A program made the position numbers and the translations under genes. 17,848 bases of DNA from an uncultured Collinsella sp. GTDB taxonomy: Bacteria; Actinomycetota; Coriobacteriia; Coriobacteriales; Coriobacteriaceae. Numbering within the stretch: position 1 is the first letter of the stretch; each line of letters begins with the position of its first letter. Positions 14,232 through 17,848 of the stretch are shown here, one piece after another. The DNA is taken from the NCBI GenBank assembly GCA_900549655.1, contig UROZ01000031.1:1-17848 (forward strand), given 5' to 3'. The notes under the pieces are model-generated. The model saw only the letters and a program-made list of their open reading frames with translations. It was not told the origin of the DNA and made no database searches.

Positions 14232-16889
14232 ATGAGTGCTGACTACCCGTCAATGACTACGGCCGAGATTCGCTCCAAGTTCCTCAACTTCTTTGAGGAG
14301 CGCGGTCTTAAGCTCTATCCTTCTTCGTCCCTCGTCCCCGACGATCCTTCGCTGCTGCTTGCCAACGCCGGCATGAACCAGTTTAAGGAGTACTACCAGG
14401 GCAAGAAGACCATGAAGGAGATCGGCGCTATCTCCTGCCAGAAGTGCGTCCGCACCAACGACATCGATTGCATCGGCGAGGACGGCCGTCACCTGTCCTT
14501 CTTCGAGATGCTCGGCGACTTCTCCTTTGGCGGCGTCTCCAAGCAGCAGGCTTGCGCCTGGGCCTTTGAGCTCATCACCAAGGAGTTCAAGCTGCCGCTC
14601 GACCGCCTGTACTTTACCGTCTTTACCGAGGACGACGAGACCCACGACGTGTGGCGTTCTCTGGGCGTTGCCGAGGACCACATCTCCCGCCTGGGCGAGG
14701 ACGACAACTTCTGGGCCGCTGGCCCCACTGGCCCCTGCGGTCCCTGCTCCGAGATCTACTTTGACATGGGCGAGGAGGTCGGCTGCGGTAGTCCCGACTG
14801 CAAGCCCGGCTGCGACTGCGACCGCTTCCTGGAGTTCTGGAACCTCGTCTTTACCCAGTATGATCGCCAGGAGGACGGCTCCATGCCGGAGCTGCCGCAC
14901 CGCAACCTCGATACGGGCATGGGCCTGGAGCGCATGGCCGCCATCATGCAGCACAAGACCGCCAACTACGACGGCGACTTGATGCAGCATCTCATCAAGC
15001 TGGGCGAGAAGATTAGCGGCAAGACCTATGACGCCGACGATTACTCCGGCGCCAGCCGCTCCCTGCGTATCATCGCCGACCACTCCCGTGCCGTCGACTT
15101 TATGATCTCGGACGGCATCCTTCCCGGTAACGAGGGTCGCGAGTACGTCCTTCGCCGCCTGCTCCGTCGTGCCGTGTTCCACGGTCGCCTGCTGGGCATC
15201 GAGGGTGCCTTCCTGACCAAGTTCATCGACGAAGTCAACGCTCAGATGGGCGAGGCTTATCCCGAGCTGCTCAAGAACGTCGCCCTCGTCAAGGGTATCG
15301 TCGCCTCCGAGGAGGAGCGCTTCTCCACGACGCTCGACAACGGCCGTGTTTACCTGGACGAGGCCCTGGCAGCGCTTGCCGAGGGCGCCGTCCTTCCGGG
15401 CGACGTTGCCTTTAAGCTGCACGACACCTTTGGTTTCCCCATCGACCTGACTGTCGAGATCGCCGGCGCTGCTGGCCACGACGTCGACATGGACGGCTTC
15501 ACCGCCTGCATGGAGGACCAGAAGGCCCGCGCTCGTGCCAACGCCAAGGGCGATGCCTGGGGCAGCTTCAACGATGTGTGGGTCGAGCTTTCCGACAAGG
15601 TCGCCGCGACCGAGTTCGATGGCTATGACAACGATGCGATCGAGGGTGCCAAGGTTGTCGCCATCGTTCGCAACGGCGAGTCGGTCGAGTCCGCTGCCGC
15701 CGGCGAGGACGTCGAGGTCGTGCTCGACCGCACCCCGTTCTACGCCGAGATGGGCGGCCAGCAGGGTGACGCCGGCGAGCTTTCCGCCGAGGGCGTTGTT
15801 CTGACCGTTGCCGATACCAAGAACCACAACGGCCTGTATGCCCATGTCGCGCACGTTGCCGAGGGCACGCTGACCGTCGGTGCTACCGTGACCGCCGCGC
15901 TCGACGCCGAGCGCCGTGGTTTCCTGCGCCGCAACCACACCGCCACCCACCTGCTCGACGCTGCGCTTAAGCAGGTCCTGGGCGAGCATGTCTCCCAGGC
16001 CGGCTCGCTGGTGACGCCCGAGCACCTGCGCTTTGACTTTACGCACTTCGAGGCCCTGTCCTCTGAGCAGCTCAAGGCTGTCGAGGACCTGGTCAACCAG
16101 CAGATCTTCGCTTCCAAGCCGGTCGTGACCCGTGTCATGGGCATCGACGAGGCTAAGGCCGCCGGCGCTGTCGCACTGTTTGGCGAGAAGTACGGCGATG
16201 TCGTCCGCGTCGTCTCCGTGGGCGCCGAGGACCAGCCGTTCTCCCGCGAGCTCTGCGGTGGCACGCACGCTGCCAACACCGCCGAGATCGGCCTGTTCAA
16301 GATCATTTCCGAGTCCTCCACAGGCTCCAATGTCCGCCGTATCGAGGCTGTGACCTCTAAGGGTGCCCTCGACTACATGGCCGACCGCCTGGCGCTCGTT
16401 GACGCCGCCGCCGCTGCGCTCAAGTGCCGCGTAGACGAGGTTCCCGCCCGCGTGGAGAACCTGCAGGCCGAGCTGCGCGAGACGTCCAATAAGCTCAAGA
16501 AGGCTCTGACCGGTGGCTCCTCCGACGCCATCTCCAGCGCCATCGAGGGCGCCGTCGAGCTCGACGGCTATAAGCTCGTTGTCGCTGAGCTCCAGGGCCT
16601 TGAGGCTGCCGACCTGCGCAACGTATGGGATACCGTGCATCAGAAGGTCGCCGGCCCTGTCGCTTGTGTCGTCGCCAGCGTGACTGAGAAGGGCACTCCG
16701 GCCCTGCTCGCTGCCGGCTCCGATGACGCCGTCAAGGCCGGTTTCCACGCCGGTAACGTGATCAAGCAGATCGCGGGTCTGGTCGACGGTCGCGGTGGTG
16801 GCCGTCCCAACATGGCCCAGGCCGGTGGCAAGAATGCTGCCGGCATCGCCGATGCCCTCGCGGCCGCTAAGACCGCGCTCGGCGCCTAA
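14232..16889 (+). CDS. alaS: Alanyl-tRNA synthetase
   Basis: This class II synthetase charges tRNA-Ala and edits Ser/Gly-tRNA-Ala. At 885 residues it is full length. The N-terminal catalytic domain includes LLANAGMNQFKEYY and GRHLSFFEMLGDFSFGG, then NLDTGMGLERMA. A Cys-rich insert (GCGSPDCKPGCDCDR, near 185-200), also found in Gram-positive AlaS, may bind metal. The editing domain has the zinc ligands H569-x3-H573 (HTATH) and C675-x3-H679 (CGGTH). The C-Ala domain ends with GGGRPNMAQAGGKNAAG. The start is ATG 14232, nine bases after GAGGAG; the frame is open further upstream to an ATG at 14142, but that lies in the terminator loop and is rejected. Strong C-ending codon bias matches ileS. ruvX follows after 17 bases, as in many bacteria. 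Confidence 0.97.
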   Translation: MSADYPSMTTAEIRSKFLNFFEERGLKLYPSSSLVPDDPSLLLANAGMNQFKEYYQGKKTMKEIGAISCQKCVRTNDIDCIGEDGRHLSFFEMLGDFSFGGVSKQQACAWAFELITKEFKLPLDRLYFTVFTEDDETHDVWRSLGVAEDHISRLGEDDNFWAAGPTGPCGPCSEIYFDMGEEVGCGSPDCKPGCDCDRFLEFWNLVFTQYDRQEDGSMPELPHRNLDTGMGLERMAAIMQHKTANYDGDLMQHLIKLGEKISGKTYDADDYSGASRSLRIIADHSRAVDFMISDGILPGNEGREYVLRRLLRRAVFHGRLLGIEGAFLTKFIDEVNAQMGEAYPELLKNVALVKGIVASEEERFSTTLDNGRVYLDEALAALAEGAVLPGDVAFKLHDTFGFPIDLTVEIAGAAGHDVDMDGFTACMEDQKARARANAKGDAWGSFNDVWVELSDKVAATEFDGYDNDAIEGAKVVAIVRNGESVESAAAGEDVEVVLDRTPFYAEMGGQQGDAGELSAEGVVLTVADTKNHNGLYAHVAHVAEGTLTVGATVTAALDAERRGFLRRNHTATHLLDAALKQVLGEHVSQAGSLVTPEHLRFDFTHFEALSSEQLKAVEDLVNQQIFASKPVVTRVMGIDEAKAAGAVALFGEKYGDVVRVVSVGAEDQPFSRELCGGTHAANTAEIGLFKIISESSTGSNVRRIEAVTSKGALDYMADRLALVDAAAAALKCRVDEVPARVENLQAELRETSNKLKKALTGGSSDAISSAIEGAVELDGYKLVVAELQGLEAADLRNVWDTVHQKVAGPVACVVASVTEKGTPALLAAGSDDAVKAGFHAGNVIKQIAGLVDGRGGGRPNMAQAGGKNAAGIADALAAAKTALGA

Positions 16890-16906
16890 GAATCTAAGAA
16901 GTCGCT

Positions 16907-17335
16907 GTGGTTGCGCTCGCGCTGGACATAGGGGAGACCAGGATTGGCATCGCCGTCTCGAGCCGTGATGGCAAGATGGCGATGCCTGTCAAGGTGCTTC
17001 CGGCTGCCGAGGTCACCGGTATGGCCAAGACGTTCCGCTACCTGGTCGAGGACTATGAGCCCGACATCCTGGTAAGCGGACGTCCCCTGACCATGGCCGG
17101 TGAGCCCGGCCCTCAGGCCGAGCGCGTTGCCGCTGTGGCGCAAAAGATTGCCGACGAGCTCGATCTTCCGTTGGAGTTTGAGGACGAGCGTCTGTCCTCG
17201 CAAGAGGCCAAGCGTATCCTGCGCGAGCAGGGACTCAACGAAAAGCAGATGAGGGGCAAGATCGACATGATTGCCGCCAGCCTGTTTTTGCAGACGTGGC
17301 TCGATCGTAAAAACGAGGAGGTTTCGCATGCCTAG
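16907..17335 (+). CDS. ruvX: RuvX/YqgF-family Holliday-junction-resolvase-like nuclease
   Basis: The 142-residue RNase H-fold protein has all family motifs: ALDIGETRIGIAVSS at 4-18 with the first catalytic Asp, GRPLTMAGEPGPQAERV, FEDERLSSQEA with the catalytic Asp/Glu, and KIDMIAASLFLQTWL near the C-terminus. Family members process the 5' end of pre-16S rRNA, and a role at Holliday junctions was proposed from the fold. The GTG at 16907 is the first start in frame after the alaS stop (17-base gap), with AAGAAG upstream. The gene overlaps the next one by 8 bases, so alaS-ruvX-(mltG) is an operon. This order is common in Gram-positive bacteria. Confidence 0.93.
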   Translation: MVALALDIGETRIGIAVSSRDGKMAMPVKVLPAAEVTGMAKTFRYLVEDYEPDILVSGRPLTMAGEPGPQAERVAAVAQKIADELDLPLEFEDERLSSQEAKRILREQGLNEKQMRGKIDMIAASLFLQTWLDRKNEEVSHA

Positions 17336-17848
17336 TGCTTCCGATCCGCGCCAGCCGAATCGTACACAGCATCCGGCGTCGCGCCCTGCCCAGCCTGGCC
17401 AGCGTCCGGCACAGCCGACGCAGCGCGCAGCTCAGCCTGCCGCGCGCCCGGCGCAGTCCTTCTCTCGTTCGGCCCAACCTGTTCAACGGACGGGTCAGCA
17501 GCCTTCTGCTCGTTCGGTTCAGCATTCGGCTTCTCACGCGGCTCAGCAGCCCACTGCTCGTACGGCCCAGCCTGCAGGCGGCACCCGCTTTAAGCAGCAG
17601 GCACCTACCCAGCGAACGCAGGCCCCCCAATCGCATTCGCATCACGCTCGTGGTTCGCATGGCGTTGCTCCGGCGACCCGCTCGAGCTACAACACGCATG
17701 CTCGTCGCGGTGCTCAAAAGAAAAGCTCCCCGGTGCCTATGATTATCGGTGGCGTCGTCGCCGTGCTTGCGCTTGTCGCGATCGTTTTCTTTGTCGTGCC
17801 AGCCGTCAAGGGCTTCTTTGGCGGTGAGGATGCGAAAGTCGCTGCTGG
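17328..17848 (+). CDS. Membrane-anchored protein, probably endolytic transglycosylase MltG (5' part only)
   Basis: The reading frame is open to the window end, giving 173 residues without a stop. Residues 1-135 form a low-complexity, Arg/Gln/Pro/Ala/Ser/His-rich region with degenerate repeats such as RPAQPGQRPAQPTQRAAQP. From residue 7 to 166 there is no Asp or Glu. One transmembrane helix follows at about 136-158 (VPMIIGGVVAVLALVAIVFF), then the start of an extracytoplasmic part. The ATG at 17328 has GAGGAGG six bases upstream and overlaps ruvX by 8 bases. The position after alaS-ruvX and the cytoplasmic tail plus single helix suggest MltG, which cleaves nascent peptidoglycan strands. The YceG/MltG catalytic domain itself lies beyond the window, so the name is inference from context. 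Confidence 0.7.
   Translation, partial: MPSASDPRQPNRTQHPASRPAQPGQRPAQPTQRAAQPAARPAQSFSRSAQPVQRTGQQPSARSVQHSASHAAQQPTARTAQPAGGTRFKQQAPTQRTQAPQSHSHHARGSHGVAPATRSSYNTHARRGAQKKSSPVPMIIGGVVAVLALVAIVFFVVPAVKGFFGGEDAKVAA

Noticed and set aside
14250..16748. An 832-residue open frame antisense to alaS
   Set aside because: Same reason: a frame shadow of a highly biased gene, with no motif or ribosome binding site support.
17335..17742. An Arg/Ser/Leu-rich 135-residue frame overlapping the probable mltG
   Set aside because: It is an alternative frame of the low-complexity repeat region; the frame starting at 17328 has a strong ribosome binding site, a transmembrane helix and stays open to the window end.

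Overview
The window looks like a core chromosomal stretch from a moderately GC-rich, Gram-positive-type anaerobe. I infer Coriobacteriia (Actinomycetota), most likely a Collinsella relative. The reasons are strong AGGAGG-type ribosome binding sites, a tRNA-Ile T-box leader on ileS, an RsbW/SigB-type sigma module, lspA-rluD and alaS-ruvX gene pairs, and the general protein style. No taxonomic search could be run. I see no phage, insertion sequence, CRISPR array, rRNA or tRNA gene.

Layout. On the minus strand, an iron-containing alcohol (glycerol-type) dehydrogenase (39-1127) ends in the cut-off copy of a repeat-terminator. All other genes are on the plus strand. The divergent gap holds a complete T-box riboswitch (1261-1571) in front of isoleucyl-tRNA synthetase (1615-4416), which ends at a strong terminator (4487-4525). 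lspA and an RluD-type pseudouridine synthase overlap by one base (4639-6251). A membrane GT2 glycosyltransferase (6334-7629) ends in a second, complete copy of the repeat-terminator (7638-7679). A small A24 prepilin peptidase, an HD-domain dGTPase-like protein and the AAA+ ATPase RarA follow (7711-10822).

Next is a compact four-gene stress-type operon (10923-14079): a DUF948 membrane protein, an RsbW/UsfX-like anti-sigma factor with a degenerate ATP site, a SigB/SigF-group sigma factor and an AI-2E-family permease. It is joined by an 8-nt overlap, a 1-nt gap and a 4-nt overlap, and is closed by a terminator (14130-14159). Immediately after that, apparently with its own promoter beside the terminator T-tract, come alaS (14232-16889), ruvX (16907-17335) and the 5' part of a membrane-anchored protein, probably MltG (17328 to the window end).

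How the genes work together. Most are housekeeping: two tRNA synthetases, lipoprotein signal peptidase, rRNA modification, replication-fork maintenance (RarA), nucleotide-pool control (dGTPase) and cell-wall or surface functions (GT2, MltG, prepilin peptidase). I found no convincing undescribed multi-gene system. The observations most worth a second look are the divergent but structurally coherent T-box, the repeat-terminator shared by two unrelated genes, and the sigma module with a degenerate anti-sigma factor and no visible anti-anti-sigma gene.
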